NCBI GenBank assembly: GCA_028042835.1
Contig: JAOFOL010000003.1
Coordinates: 1-64,000, forward strand
DNA from: Opitutales bacterium
GTDB lineage: Bacteria; Verrucomicrobiota; Verrucomicrobiia; Opitutales; Seribacteraceae
Reading direction: 5' to 3'
DNA: 64,000 nucleotides
In this document: positions 19,762-36,499 of the stretch, one piece after another
Numbering within the stretch: the stretch's first letter is position 1
How the letters are laid out: each line of letters starts with the position of its first letter
Translations under genes and position numbers: made by a program
Notes under the pieces: model-generated
Seen by the model: the letters and a program-made list of their open reading frames with translations, nothing else
Database searches by the model: none
Told to the model about the DNA's origin: nothing

Positions 19762-20496
19762 CTAGCTCCGAATATTTTCACCTAACCAATCAATCACTGC
19801 TTCACACATTGGTTCCATCGCTGCTTCCGAAAAAACATGATTAGCTCCCGGTATTTCCAAAAGCTTCTTTGGTTCGTTCCCTAAGGCGAAAATTTCCCTT
19901 GAATCCTCAACCGGTACCACATCATCTGCATCTCCATGGATCAAAAGCCAAGGAATTTTTATCTCTGTTGCGAGTTTGGCCACAGATCCGATATCATAAA
20001 GATCAGATTTGTAGGCGGATGAAAGCGGGCAACTGGGCTCTTCCCACATACATCCCTCATCCGGCTTTTCTTCACCAAATTCCCGATCATAAAAATCTTT
20101 CGTATTTACCATTCCAGCTAAGGAGATGAGGTGCTTTATACGTTCATCATTCGATGCGGCCAGTACCCCCACTGCACCTCCCATACTGTGACCTGCGTAA
20201 CTTACCCGATATCCATTCGCCACCGCTACAGTAATCACGGCCTTCAAATCTTCCACTTCCTTAGAAATAGTAGAATTACGAAAGTCCCCACCGGAAGCTC
20301 CGTTTCCCGAAAAAGAAAATCGTAAAACTGCCAATCCTTCTTTGGCCACTGATTCTGCCAACTCTACCACAAACGGACGGTCTTTATTTCCAGTCACGCC
20401 ATGCCCTATGATTAACAAATCAAGCGAGCGCACATCGGGATTGTGAAAAGTATAGTCCAGTTTTTCCCCTTGGGAGTTAGTTATGATTTCGTCCAT
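19762..20496 (-). CDS. Alpha/beta hydrolase
   Basis: LLIIGHGVTGNKDRPF, VSYAGHSMGGAVGVLAA (GHSMGG elbow), LLIHGDADDVVP, GANHVF. Confidence 0.88.
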   Translation of the reverse strand: MDEIITNSQGEKLDYTFHNPDVRSLDLLIIGHGVTGNKDRPFVVELAESVAKEGLAVLRFSFSGNGASGGDFRNSTISKEVEDLKAVITVAVANGYRVSYAGHSMGGAVGVLAASNDERIKHLISLAGMVNTKDFYDREFGEEKPDEGCMWEEPSCPLSSAYKSDLYDIGSVAKLATEIKIPWLLIHGDADDVVPVEDSREIFALGNEPKKLLEIPGANHVFSEAAMEPMCEAVIDWLGENIRS

Positions 20497-20565
20497 GCGG
20501 TCAGCCTTACTTCACCCATCCATCCTTGGCAAGTATTCAATCAATCTACAGAGATTATCCTAAAT

Positions 20566-20597
20566 AAAAAGAGCCAGTCATAAAACCGGCTCTTTTT
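20566..20597 (-). terminator. Rho-independent, symmetrical terminator
   Basis: AAAAAGAGCC...GGCTCTTTTT perfect arms flanked by A/T tracts, just 3' of the minus-strand gene ending at 20625. Confidence 0.85.
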
Positions 20598-20624
20598 AAT
20601 AAATTTTGGTAAATCTAGACCGGC

Positions 20625-21062
20625 TTATGCGATCTCAGATGAATGGAATTCCAACCAATCATCTAGATTGTTTAGGTTGATTGCATCTTTAGGGTCACCA
20701 TCTGTTAGACCGTTTGCAGATAAAATCCCCTGACGGGTTGCATCATCATGGATATATCCGGTGATGGAATCATTAAGAGTCTTGATGGTTTCCGCATCCA
20801 ATTTCACTCCAGGTTGCTCAGCAATCCAAGCCTCAAACTGAGGGTAGGTAGGTTTGGAATCAGTGATAAAGGAACGAACCGTATCTGCACTCAAACCAAG
20901 GGCATCAATCACCATAGAATCATACCCGGCTCCGATTCCAGGGTAACCGTCAGCAATTTTACCGGCTGCTTCCAAAGAAACTTTTTGCCAAAGGCGTGGG
21001 AGGTGAAGAACACCGTTAGGACCGGCGGTTCCAGAACTTATTAGAGGTACAATTTTAGACAT
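20625..21062 (-). CDS. DUF5069-like protein
   Basis: GVLHLPRLWQKVSLEAAGKIADGYPGIGAGYDSMVIDALGLSADTVRSFI resembles DUF5069. Confidence 0.55.
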   Translation of the reverse strand: MSKIVPLISSGTAGPNGVLHLPRLWQKVSLEAAGKIADGYPGIGAGYDSMVIDALGLSADTVRSFITDSKPTYPQFEAWIAEQPGVKLDAETIKTLNDSITGYIHDDATRQGILSANGLTDGDPKDAINLNNLDDWLEFHSSEIA

Positions 21063-21226
21063 AACTTCTCTATTATTTTATTGGTTTAGGTTAGGGTTAA
21101 AGAAAGAGGCTGACTTTTTAAAGAATCTTAGAATTCTCAAAAATAAGTTCGACAAACTCAGCATGCCATTCATCAAAGGTAAAGTCTTTAATACCTTAAC
21201 CTCAAAATAAAAAACTATTCCTCACT

Positions 21227-22126
21227 ATGAATTCTAAAGAGAAAAAAATCGGATTTGTCGGAGTCGGACGCATGGGAGCCAATATGGCCCGTAACCTCAA
21301 GGACAAAGGCTACACTATCAGCTGTGTAAACGATGTAAACAAGGATGCTGCCTCGGCACTCGCCTCCGAGCTTGGCTGTGATCACGCTGAGACTCTTGCC
21401 GCAGTTACAACCCAGTCGGATATTGTACTTACCGTAGTCACCAACGATGCCGCTATGGAATCCATCTTCTTCGGTTCCGAAGATAATCTTTTCCAGATGG
21501 CGGCTGGTACTCTTTTTATCAACTGCGCCACCCTCTCCCCTGCCATGCATGTCAGGTTGGAAAATTCGGCTGCGGAAAACGGATCGACCACCCTTGAAGG
21601 CTGCATGGCGTCCAGTATCACTCAGGCTCGCGATGGTACCCTTTACCTGATGATCGGTGGACAACAGGAGGTATTTGACAGCGCCAAGGATCTGCTCGAA
21701 GACTTAAGTATCAATTTACGCTTCGTTGGGGAAGCCGGCCGGGCCGCTCAGGTCAAGGCGCTGGTAAACATGGTCATGAATATCAACACCGCCGCCCTTG
21801 CTGAGGGCTTGGGTATTGGTGATGCTCTCGGACTCGACCTTGAAATGCTTTGCGAAATCTTTTCCCAGACTGGAGCCAACTCCCGGGTTTTGGAAACCGA
21901 TGCTGAGGATATGCTCGGTCGTGATCATGAGTGCTATTTTTCGGCCGAACATGCCGCCAAAGATTCAGGTATCGCCATTGCAGTGGCCGAGGAAGCCGGT
22001 ATTCAGGTACCACTTGCGAAGGCCACCCTCGCCCAATACGAAAAGTTGGTCGCCGCTGGATTGGGAGACTTGGACAAATCAGGCGTGGCCGAATTAACCT
22101 TCAAAGGCCGAGGCCCCGGAAACTAA
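21227..22126 (+). CDS. NAD(P)-dependent oxidoreductase, 3-hydroxyisobutyrate dehydrogenase family
   Basis: KIGFVGVGRMGANMARNLKDKGYTISCVNDV; DGTLYLMIGG; GEAGRAAQVKALVNMVMNINTAALAEGLGI. Confidence 0.88.
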   Translation: MNSKEKKIGFVGVGRMGANMARNLKDKGYTISCVNDVNKDAASALASELGCDHAETLAAVTTQSDIVLTVVTNDAAMESIFFGSEDNLFQMAAGTLFINCATLSPAMHVRLENSAAENGSTTLEGCMASSITQARDGTLYLMIGGQQEVFDSAKDLLEDLSINLRFVGEAGRAAQVKALVNMVMNINTAALAEGLGIGDALGLDLEMLCEIFSQTGANSRVLETDAEDMLGRDHECYFSAEHAAKDSGIAIAVAEEAGIQVPLAKATLAQYEKLVAAGLGDLDKSGVAELTFKGRGPGN

Positions 22127-22206
22127 GTTTATTTCCCAGCAAAGTCGCATCTTGTTGTTGCTAAATAGAGGTTGTGGACTTTTCTCTTTGTTTGTGAGCG
22201 ACAGAG

Positions 22207-22242
22207 CATCGCCACGGGCTTTTCAGACCTTGCGATGACAAG
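22207..22242. repeat. Dispersed intergenic repeat, partial copy 1 (ATCGCCACGGGCTT...TGCGATGACAAG)
   Basis: Shares catcgccacgggctt...gcgatgacaag and flanking ttttctctttg with the copy at ~36342. Confidence 0.7.
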
Positions 22243-22321
22243 AGTCAAGGATTAACAGTCCAGTGCGGTTACAACACACACATTGTCAATTGCGGGATTT
22301 GAAGCAAAGATTTTGGAACTA

Positions 22322-22951
22322 TCAGGTTCCAAACATCCGGTCGCCCGCATCTCCCAAACCGGGCACAATGTATCCCTTCTCGTTAAGTTTTTCATCGAGA
22401 GATGCAGTGTAAACCGAAACTTCCGGATGAGCCTCTTGTATCCGGGCTACGCCTTCGGGAGCGGCAAGTAAGCTAAGCAGGCGGACTTCCTTTGCTCCAG
22501 CTTCCTTTAGACGGTCGATTGCCGCAACCGAAGAATTCCCCGTCGCAAGCATCGGATCCACCGCAATCACCAACCGGTCTTTCAATTGATCGGGAACCTT
22601 GCAGTAGTATTCAACCGGTTCGAGAGTACCTTCGTCTCGGTACATCCCAACAAAACCGACCCGGGCCGCCGGTATTAATTCGAGGATACCGTCGAGTAAG
22701 CCGTTACCGGCTCGCATGATTGAGACAAGGGCTAATTTTTTTCCGGAAAGTAAGGGAGCCCTTGTTCGGCAAACAGGAGTTTCCACAGAAACTTCCTGCA
22801 GAGGAAGATCCCTCGTAATTTCATACGCCAAAAGCATAGAAATTTCCCAGAGTAATTGTCGAAAGGATGAACTTGGGGTTTCCTTTCGGCGCATCAAAGT
22901 AAGCTTATGCTGAACCAATGGATGAGTGATAATTGTTAGGTTTTCATTCAT
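22322..22951 (-). CDS. upp: Uracil phosphoribosyltransferase
   Basis: [58 protein letters not shown]. Confidence 0.95.
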   Translation of the reverse strand: MNENLTIITHPLVQHKLTLMRRKETPSSSFRQLLWEISMLLAYEITRDLPLQEVSVETPVCRTRAPLLSGKKLALVSIMRAGNGLLDGILELIPAARVGFVGMYRDEGTLEPVEYYCKVPDQLKDRLVIAVDPMLATGNSSVAAIDRLKEAGAKEVRLLSLLAAPEGVARIQEAHPEVSVYTASLDEKLNEKGYIVPGLGDAGDRMFGT

Positions 22952-24264
22952 GAGTTTTTTGAAATAGTTTCAATAATCAAAGGTTTTGAGTTTATCGTAT
23001 TTTGAGAATAACCGAAAGCCTTGGATAGTAAAACTTGTGCCCGTTCAATGTCCCGATCATTTGAGGAATGAATGCGAAGAAGAGCATCTCCCTTGCTTAT
23101 TTTCTGACCGATCCTCAAAAAACGATCGAATCCGACTGAGAAATTCAAGGTATCATCGGCCTTTGTACGACCTCCACCCATTTCAATGATGGCCTGCCCG
23201 AGCAATCTTCCATCGACACTTTCTAAAAAGCCGGATTCAGGTGATGTAAATTCAACCCATTTTTTAGCCTTGGGTAAGTATTCGTCGTATCTTTCAACAA
23301 AATCAGTCGGTCCACCCAGAGCAGACACCATTCGACCAAAGATCTCGGCCGCTTTTCCTGAGCTCAAAGAATTTACTAGTAATTCCCTGCCCTCCTGTGC
23401 ATCCTTTACTAAATCTGCGGTAACCAGTAAATACGATCCCAGTCTCAGAGTTACTTCAAGCAACCGTTCCTCTCCCGGCTCATTCTTCAAAACTATCAGT
23501 GCAGACTTTACTTCAAGTGCATTTCCCGCGGAATCGGCCAATGGTTCATTCATATCAGTAAGCAGTGCGGTTGTCCTGCAACCTGCACCATTAGCAACGG
23601 AAACCAGAGATCGGGCAAGTTCGCGGGCCTGCCCCACATCCTTCATAAAAGCACCACTCCCCACCTTCACATCAAGCACCAGTGCTTCCAGTCCGGCGGC
23701 TAGTTTTTTGGAAAGAATGGAGGAAGTTATCAGATCTATACTCTCCACAGTACCCGTGATGTCGCGGATAGAATATAGTCTTTTATCCGCCGGAGCAATT
23801 CCTTCACCTGCACCGACGATCGCACACCCGACTTCCTTGACAATCCTAGTACAATCATCACTTGTAACTTGGGTTCGGTATCCTGGGATTGCCTCAAGTT
23901 TATCCAAGGTTCCCCCGGTATGCCCAAGTCCACGTCCTGAAATCATCGGTACATAGCCCCCACAGGCAGCAAGCATTGGAGCGAGGACTAAAGATACATT
24001 ATCCCCAATCCCTCCAGTTGAGTGCTTATCGATAACCGGACCAGGTAAATCCCACTCCTGTACATTACCCGAGTCACGCATGGCCAAAGTTAAACCTACC
24101 CGTTCATTTTCGCTCAATCCTGTTAGACATACTGCCATCGCAAAAGCGGCAGCCTGAGCATCGCTGACTGAACCATTGGCAAGTCCGTCAGAAATAATCT
24201 TTAATTCATTCCTGGATAAAGGAATTTGATCCCTCACCTTAGCCAAGATAAAAGGAATATTCAT
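22948..24264 (-). CDS. deoA: Thymidine/pyrimidine-nucleoside phosphorylase
   Basis: [59 protein letters not shown]. Confidence 0.95.
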   Translation of the reverse strand: MNIPFILAKVRDQIPLSRNELKIISDGLANGSVSDAQAAAFAMAVCLTGLSENERVGLTLAMRDSGNVQEWDLPGPVIDKHSTGGIGDNVSLVLAPMLAACGGYVPMISGRGLGHTGGTLDKLEAIPGYRTQVTSDDCTRIVKEVGCAIVGAGEGIAPADKRLYSIRDITGTVESIDLITSSILSKKLAAGLEALVLDVKVGSGAFMKDVGQARELARSLVSVANGAGCRTTALLTDMNEPLADSAGNALEVKSALIVLKNEPGEERLLEVTLRLGSYLLVTADLVKDAQEGRELLVNSLSSGKAAEIFGRMVSALGGPTDFVERYDEYLPKAKKWVEFTSPESGFLESVDGRLLGQAIIEMGGGRTKADDTLNFSVGFDRFLRIGQKISKGDALLRIHSSNDRDIERAQVLLSKAFGYSQNTINSKPLIIETISKNS

Positions 24265-24656
24265 AAGCCTGCAAGATGTTCGGAACCGAAGGAATCGGGT
24301 AGTAAATCACCAATCGTTCTTTGAGTCCGTTCGCCTTTGAGATCTGCAAGAATCACGATGGTTTCCGGATTTGAAAATTCGGCAATTTTTTGCCGACAGC
24401 CCCCGCAGGGTGCAATCGGTTGGGTACTATCCGCCACGATACAAATTTCTGATATTTTATTTTCCCCAGCCGCAATCATTGCTGATATTGCACCTGCTTC
24501 CGCACATAATCCCTGAGGGTAGGCAGCATTTTCCACATTGCATCCGACATATATTTCTCCGCTGGAGCTTCGAAGAGCTGCCCCAACTTTGAAATGAGAA
24601 TATGGAGCATATGCATTTTCCCGAACAGTCCGGGCACTATCAAAAAGTTCGCTCAT
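24261..24656 (-). CDS. cdd: Cytidine deaminase
   Basis: APYSHFKVGAALRSSSGEIYVGCNVENAAYPQGLCAEAGAISAM; PIAPCGGCRQKIAEF zinc motif. Confidence 0.95.
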   Translation of the reverse strand: MSELFDSARTVRENAYAPYSHFKVGAALRSSSGEIYVGCNVENAAYPQGLCAEAGAISAMIAAGENKISEICIVADSTQPIAPCGGCRQKIAEFSNPETIVILADLKGERTQRTIGDLLPDSFGSEHLAGL

Positions 24657-24696
24657 TGAATGAAAGTTTGCCCTGCTTATTCGAAAAGATCAAGCC

Positions 24697-25719
24697 TTGC
24701 AAGAGAAGCCAAATATTCCAATGATTGATAGATTCCCTATTTTCATGAGTAAAAGCAGTCCCCCAAATGAACTTTTCCGAAACTCAGGTACCGAGCTAGA
24801 TCTCGACTGGGCTCTTTCTGTACAGGCAAACACTTCAGCCATTGAACGCCGCTGCAAAACCCTGCCGGGTAGACGTTCGATCAAGAAAGCCAACCAGGCG
24901 GCCTGGCTCCTCAAAGCCATTACCTGCATTGATCTGACCACCTTATCTGGAGATGACACCGAACAACGGGTACGAAGGTTATGTCAAAAAGCGAAATATC
25001 CAGTGCGAAGAGATTTACTCGAAGCAATGGAGATTGAACCGGGTACGATCCATACTGGTGCCATTTGCGTGTACCATGAAATGGTTCCCGCCGCCGTTTC
25101 CGCTCTCGAAGGAACAAACATTCCAGTCGCAGCAGTATCCACTGGATTCCCTGCCGGTCTTTCTCCCTATGCACTTCGCTTGGCCGAGATTGGGGAGTCC
25201 GTAAAGGCAGGGGCCCAAGAAATTGATATTGTGATTTCGCGTCGTCATGTACTGACCCAAAATTGGCAGGCTCTGTACGATGAAATGAAAGCATTTCGGA
25301 AGGCCTGTGGCGATGCCCATGTCAAAGCAATTTTAGCCACTGGAGAACTGGGAACCCTGCGCAATGTGGCCCGGGCTTCCATGATCTGCATGATGGCGGG
25401 TGCAGATTTTATTAAAACTTCAACCGGGAAGGAAAGTGTAAATGCCACCCTGCCGATCAGTCTGACCATGATCCGGCAAATCCGGGATTATTACGAGAGA
25501 ACCGGGTACCATGTCGGTTACAAACCGGCCGGGGGAATATCCAAGGCAAAAGATTCGCTCACCTATCTTTCTCTAATCAAAGAGGAACTTGGAGATCGAT
25601 GGCTCCAACCTGATCTTTTCCGCTTTGGTGCTTCCAGCCTGCTAGGGGATATCGAACGACAACTAGAACACTTTGTAACCGGGCACTACTCGGCCAATTA
25701 TCGACACGCAATCGGATAA
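24697..25719 (+). CDS. deoC: Deoxyribose-phosphate aldolase
   Basis: EIDIVISRRHVL, VKAILATGELG, ADFIKTSTGKESVNATL (Schiff-base Lys), GYKPAGGISKAKDSL. True start may be an internal Met. Confidence 0.93.
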   Translation: MQEKPNIPMIDRFPIFMSKSSPPNELFRNSGTELDLDWALSVQANTSAIERRCKTLPGRRSIKKANQAAWLLKAITCIDLTTLSGDDTEQRVRRLCQKAKYPVRRDLLEAMEIEPGTIHTGAICVYHEMVPAAVSALEGTNIPVAAVSTGFPAGLSPYALRLAEIGESVKAGAQEIDIVISRRHVLTQNWQALYDEMKAFRKACGDAHVKAILATGELGTLRNVARASMICMMAGADFIKTSTGKESVNATLPISLTMIRQIRDYYERTGYHVGYKPAGGISKAKDSLTYLSLIKEELGDRWLQPDLFRFGASSLLGDIERQLEHFVTGHYSANYRHAIG

Positions 25720-25722
25720 GAA

Positions 25723-28095
25723 ATGAAAGTTAAGGAAATTTTGGAAACAATGGATTATGGAGAGGCACCGGAAAGTGCTGAACAGGCAAAGGAATGGATT
25801 GCTAGACATTCCGGAAAAATGGGCCTGTATATTAATAATTCGATTGAATGCCCCGACGGACGCGATTCTTTGGAAAGCAGGAACCCTGCTAACGGAGAAC
25901 TCCTAGCCCATGTCTGTCAGGCAGACAGTGATGATATTGACCGGGCAGTACATGCCGCCCGTAAAGCGCAACCGGAATGGGAAGGAATCGGCGGTCCGGC
26001 ACGGGCGAAATATCTCTACGCCCTTGCCCGTCTGGTTCAGAAACATTCGCGCCTCCTGGCCGTTCTTGAAACCCTGGACAACGGAAAACCAATCCGGGAA
26101 AGCCGGGATATCGATATCCCCCTGGTCGCCCGTCATTTTTATTATCATGCCGGAGCCGCCCAGTTAATGGAAAAGGAAATGCCCGACCAGCAGGCACTGG
26201 GCGTGGCCGGCCAGGTCATTCCATGGAATTTCCCACTGCTGATGCTGGCGTGGAAAATTGCTCCCGCCATTGCCATGGGTAACACGGTGGTTCTAAAACC
26301 GGCGGAATATACCTCCCTGTCCGCACTTCTCTTTGCAGAAATTTGTATCGAAGCTGGTCTACCCGCTGGTGTGGTCAATCTCGTTACCGGGGACGGACGG
26401 GTTGGAGAAATGCTCGTGACTCATGAAGGCATTGATAAAGTTGCTTTTACCGGGTCAACCGAGATCGGTCGTAACATCCGTCAGGCTATTGCCGGACAGG
26501 GCAAGGAACTCACTCTCGAACTCGGAGGCAAATCCCCTTACATCGTATTCGACGATGCCGATCTTGACAGTGCGGTGGAAGGATTAGTCGATGCAATCTG
26601 GTTTAATCAGGGACAGGTATGCTGTGCCGGATCCCGCCTTTTTGTGCAGGAAGGAATCGCGGAAATATTTCATAGAAAACTCAGGGCACGAATGGATAAA
26701 TTGCGCATCGGGGACCCGATGGACAAATCCATAGATGTGGGAGCCATCGTCGATCCAAGCCAGCTCGAATCCATCACCTGTATTGTAGAGGAAGGATTAA
26801 AGGAAGGCGGTGTACGACACACCTGCCCAGCTAAGCTACCGGAGACTGGTTGTTTTTATCCGCCCACACTCATCACCGAAGTGGACCCCGCATGTCAACT
26901 CATGCAGGAGGAAATTTTTGGCCCCGTTTTAGTGGGGACCACCTTCCGCACACCCGCAGAAGCGGTGGCTCTGGCCAATAATACCCGTTATGGCCTGGCC
27001 GCATCCATCTGGACCGAAAATATCAATCTCGCCCTCGATATTGCCCCCAAAGTGATCTGCGGAGTGGCCTGGATTAATTCAACCAATCAATTTGACGCCG
27101 CCGCTGGATTTGGCGGAAGACGGGAAAGTGGATTTGGCCGAGAAGGCGGTAGGGAAGGACTTTTCGCCTACACCCGTTCGAAAAATGCCCCCACGAATGA
27201 ACTGGCTGAAGTGAAGGCTCTCCCAGGTAAGTCCGAACCGGTGGGTGCAGAAATTGACCGTACCGCCAAGCTCTTCATTGGGGGCAAGCAAGCCCGTCCG
27301 GACAGTGGATATTCCACCCCGGTCTTTTCCACCGAAGGAAAACTGCTCGCCCAAGTCGGACAGGGAAACCGTAAGGATATCCGCAATGCAGTGGAAGCGG
27401 CAGCCGGTGCCAAAGGATGGGGAAAATCCACCGCCCATCTGCGTGCTCAGATTCTTTATTATCTCGGGGAAAATCTTTCCGCCCGTAAAAACGAGTTTGC
27501 CGAACGCATTCTTAGTATGACCGGATGCGAACTAGAAACAGCCGAACTGGAAGTGAACAGTTCCATCGACCGATTATTTACTTATGCTGCATGGGCGGAT
27601 AAATATGACGGAGCTGCCCACGGCGTTCCTATCCGTGGAGTCGCTCTGGCGATGAACGAACCGGTAGGAGTGATTGGAATGATCTGTCCGGACGAGTCCC
27701 CCCTGCTTGGATTAATCTCACTCCTCGCCCCTGCGCTTGCTATGGGCAACACCTGTGTGGTGGTTCCTTCTGAACCCTTTCCCCTATCCGCCACCGACCT
27801 CTATCAGGTATTTGAAACTTCAGATTTACCGGCAGGCGTGGTTAATCTGGTCACCGCAAAACATGCTGAAGTCGCCGAAACCCTCGCCGGGCATATGGAG
27901 ATCGATTCCCAATGGTATTTTGGATCGGGCGGACTCTCCCCCTTAATTGAAAAAGCCTCCGCGGGGAACCTCAAGCGGACCTGGGTAAATCAGGGAAAAT
28001 CAATCGACTGGAATGATTCCCGGCAGGCCGAAGGAAAAATGTTTCTCCGCCAAGCAACCGAAGTGAAAAATATCTGGATTCCCTATGGCGAATAA
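25723..28095 (+). CDS. Two-domain aldehyde dehydrogenase (ALDH16-like: catalytic N-domain plus Cys-less C-domain)
   Basis: First domain FTGSTEIGRNIRQ, LELGGKSPYIVFDDADLD, NQGQVCCAGSRLF; second ALDH-like domain from ~LFIGGKQARPDSGYSTPVF lacks a GQxC motif. Confidence 0.88.
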   Translation: MKVKEILETMDYGEAPESAEQAKEWIARHSGKMGLYINNSIECPDGRDSLESRNPANGELLAHVCQADSDDIDRAVHAARKAQPEWEGIGGPARAKYLYALARLVQKHSRLLAVLETLDNGKPIRESRDIDIPLVARHFYYHAGAAQLMEKEMPDQQALGVAGQVIPWNFPLLMLAWKIAPAIAMGNTVVLKPAEYTSLSALLFAEICIEAGLPAGVVNLVTGDGRVGEMLVTHEGIDKVAFTGSTEIGRNIRQAIAGQGKELTLELGGKSPYIVFDDADLDSAVEGLVDAIWFNQGQVCCAGSRLFVQEGIAEIFHRKLRARMDKLRIGDPMDKSIDVGAIVDPSQLESITCIVEEGLKEGGVRHTCPAKLPETGCFYPPTLITEVDPACQLMQEEIFGPVLVGTTFRTPAEAVALANNTRYGLAASIWTENINLALDIAPKVICGVAWINSTNQFDAAAGFGGRRESGFGREGGREGLFAYTRSKNAPTNELAEVKALPGKSEPVGAEIDRTAKLFIGGKQARPDSGYSTPVFSTEGKLLAQVGQGNRKDIRNAVEAAAGAKGWGKSTAHLRAQILYYLGENLSARKNEFAERILSMTGCELETAELEVNSSIDRLFTYAAWADKYDGAAHGVPIRGVALAMNEPVGVIGMICPDESPLLGLISLLAPALAMGNTCVVVPSEPFPLSATDLYQVFETSDLPAGVVNLVTAKHAEVAETLAGHMEIDSQWYFGSGGLSPLIEKASAGNLKRTWVNQGKSIDWNDSRQAEGKMFLRQATEVKNIWIPYGE

Positions 28096-28135
28096 ATTCT
28101 TACGAATTTTAAATTTTTTCTAAGAAAATGAATCC

Positions 28136-28157
28136 TCGTTCGTCCTAATGCGAACGA
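28136..28157. other. Hairpin/inverted repeat TCGTTCG-N8-CGAACGA
   Basis: Perfect 7-bp arms between the ALDH and the giant secreted ORF; no T tract. Confidence 0.45.
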
Positions 28158-28204
28158 TCAAATGATTCCACCCGCTTTCTTTCCTTCCTCACATTAAAAC
28201 TCAT

Positions 28205-34717
<6,513 letters not shown>

Positions 34718-34724
34718 ATCACTT

Positions 34725-34850
34725 TGTCATTGCGAGGAGGACGACAGTCCGACGCGGCAATCCATCGTGTCTCGGTGAAAGTGAACGCATTTGTCTCTTC
34801 GCTTACTGGTTCACAGTGGATCGCCACGGACTTACGCCCTCGCGATGACA
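34725..34850. repeat. Dispersed intergenic palindromic element, full-length copy
   Basis: TGTCATTGCGAGG...GGCAATCCA arm pairs with TGGATCGCC...CCTCGCGATGACA arm. Confidence 0.75.
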
Positions 34851-34901
34851 AATAATCAGATGATCTAAGTACTTTCCCGCGTAGGAAATTCCTTCGCTTA
34901 C

Positions 34902-36263
34902 TTATGACTTTTTCAAGCCCGCAAAATACTTTTTGGCCGCCTCATTCACTCGAGGAGCCAGTAAAATACTTGATAAAATCGTGGGAATTGCCATCAGGCC
35001 AAAGGCAATATCCAAAAAATTGATAATCTCCGCCATGGTGGCAACAGCAGAGACGATAATGGTGAGCAAATAAAAGCCAAGCATGGGCAAACGGGCCTTT
35101 TGTCCAAAAAGAAAACATCCACATTTAACCACATAATAGGAAAATCCGAGCATCGATGAAAAGCTCAGACACAGCACTCCGGCAAGAAGCAGGTAGGGCC
35201 CAACTCCGGGAAGGGCATGCTCAAAGGCCTGCGTGGTTAGGAGCACACCATCCCCCTCGCCTGATCTCCACACATCCGTAACCATCAGGACCAGTCCGGT
35301 GAGGGTGCACATAAATAAAGTATCAATCACGGGACCCCACATCGCGACCAAGCCCTCACGAATGGGTTCCTTGGTTTTGGCAGCTCCATGAGCCATCGCC
35401 TCCGTACCCATTCCGGCCTCGTTGGAAAAAGCGGCCCGGCGCACCCCGGTGACAATCACCATACCCAAAGCACCCCCAGCCACTGCCTGTCCGGTGAACG
35501 CATCAGATAAAATCAAACTAAGAGACGGTAAAATACGGTCGGCATGAAGTAAAATAATCACCAGTGAGGTTCCTCCGTAGAGCAGAACCATTCCAGGTAC
35601 AAGCCTGGCGGCAAAGGCTCCAATTCGCTTGATTCCCCCGACCACCACCATTCCAACAAGAACCGCAAGTAACAGACCGAATAAAGCATTTCCTGTCTGC
35701 ACGGTCTCCTCAGTCCCCACAAACCAGCCCTGTGGTTCGAAGAACATCGAACGTACAATTTGGGTCAGTTGATTTGATTGCAGAAGAGGCAAACAGCCAA
35801 ACATGCCACATGCTGCAAAAAAGACCGCCACTGGTTGCCACTTCTTTCCCAGTCCTTCCTGAATAAAATACATCGGTCCGCCCTGAACCACGCCATTATC
35901 ATCCTTTCCCCGGTACATTACTGCCAAGGAACAGGTGTAGAATTTTGTAGCCATCCCCAGTAACGCACATACCCACATCCAAAATAAAGCTCCCGGTCCA
36001 CCCTGGGCAATGGCCACCGCCACACCGGCCACATTACCCATCCCCACCGTGCCAGACAAGGCACTGCAGAGTGCCCGAAAATGACTGACCTCGCCTGGGG
36101 CATCCTTTTCCTGATGCTTCCCAAAGAGCAGTTGGAGGCCATGCCCGAGATAACGGAAAGGAGAAAAGCGGGAAAAAAGGGCAAAAAATCCTCCGCCACC
36201 CAAAAGAATGAAGAGAAGGTTGCCCCAAAGCCAACCAGAGAACGATGATAAAAATTCGGCCAT
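34902..36263 (-). CDS. AGCS-family sodium:alanine (amino acid) symporter
   Basis: LCSALSGTVGMGNVAGVAVAIAQGGPGALFWMW; GGPMYFIQEGLG; RRAAFSNEAGMGTEAMAHGAAKTKEPIREG. Confidence 0.93.
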   Translation of the reverse strand: MAEFLSSFSGWLWGNLLFILLGGGGFFALFSRFSPFRYLGHGLQLLFGKHQEKDAPGEVSHFRALCSALSGTVGMGNVAGVAVAIAQGGPGALFWMWVCALLGMATKFYTCSLAVMYRGKDDNGVVQGGPMYFIQEGLGKKWQPVAVFFAACGMFGCLPLLQSNQLTQIVRSMFFEPQGWFVGTEETVQTGNALFGLLLAVLVGMVVVGGIKRIGAFAARLVPGMVLLYGGTSLVIILLHADRILPSLSLILSDAFTGQAVAGGALGMVIVTGVRRAAFSNEAGMGTEAMAHGAAKTKEPIREGLVAMWGPVIDTLFMCTLTGLVLMVTDVWRSGEGDGVLLTTQAFEHALPGVGPYLLLAGVLCLSFSSMLGFSYYVVKCGCFLFGQKARLPMLGFYLLTIIVSAVATMAEIINFLDIAFGLMAIPTILSSILLAPRVNEAAKKYFAGLKKS

Positions 36264-36341
36264 TTCCCTTTCTAAGTTGCAGGAAATGACCAGTGGGTCA
36301 CGCTCGAAATGGAGTTTTCTCTTTGATTACTGACTCAGAGA

Positions 36342-36384
36342 GGATCGCCACGGGCTTCGCCCTCGCGATGACAAGGGTGAAGGT
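36342..36384. repeat. Dispersed intergenic repeat, partial copy 3 (GGATCGCCACGGGCTTCGCCCTCGCGATGACAAG)
   Basis: Near-identical to the 3' arm of the 34725-34850 element. Confidence 0.7.
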
Positions 36385-36499
36385 AAGAGAACGGTGGGTC
36401 GACCAGCAGAGATCTTACTCTTTCGATTATTCGAAATTTCGTTCCTCATCCATCATTTCATGCTTGTGAGGACACTGAAGTCCGCTTGAATGATGGAAT

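Noticed and set aside
23186-23956. 256-aa plus-strand ORF antisense to deoA
   Set aside because: Low-complexity Ser/Pro-rich shadow translation of a clearly conserved minus-strand deoA.
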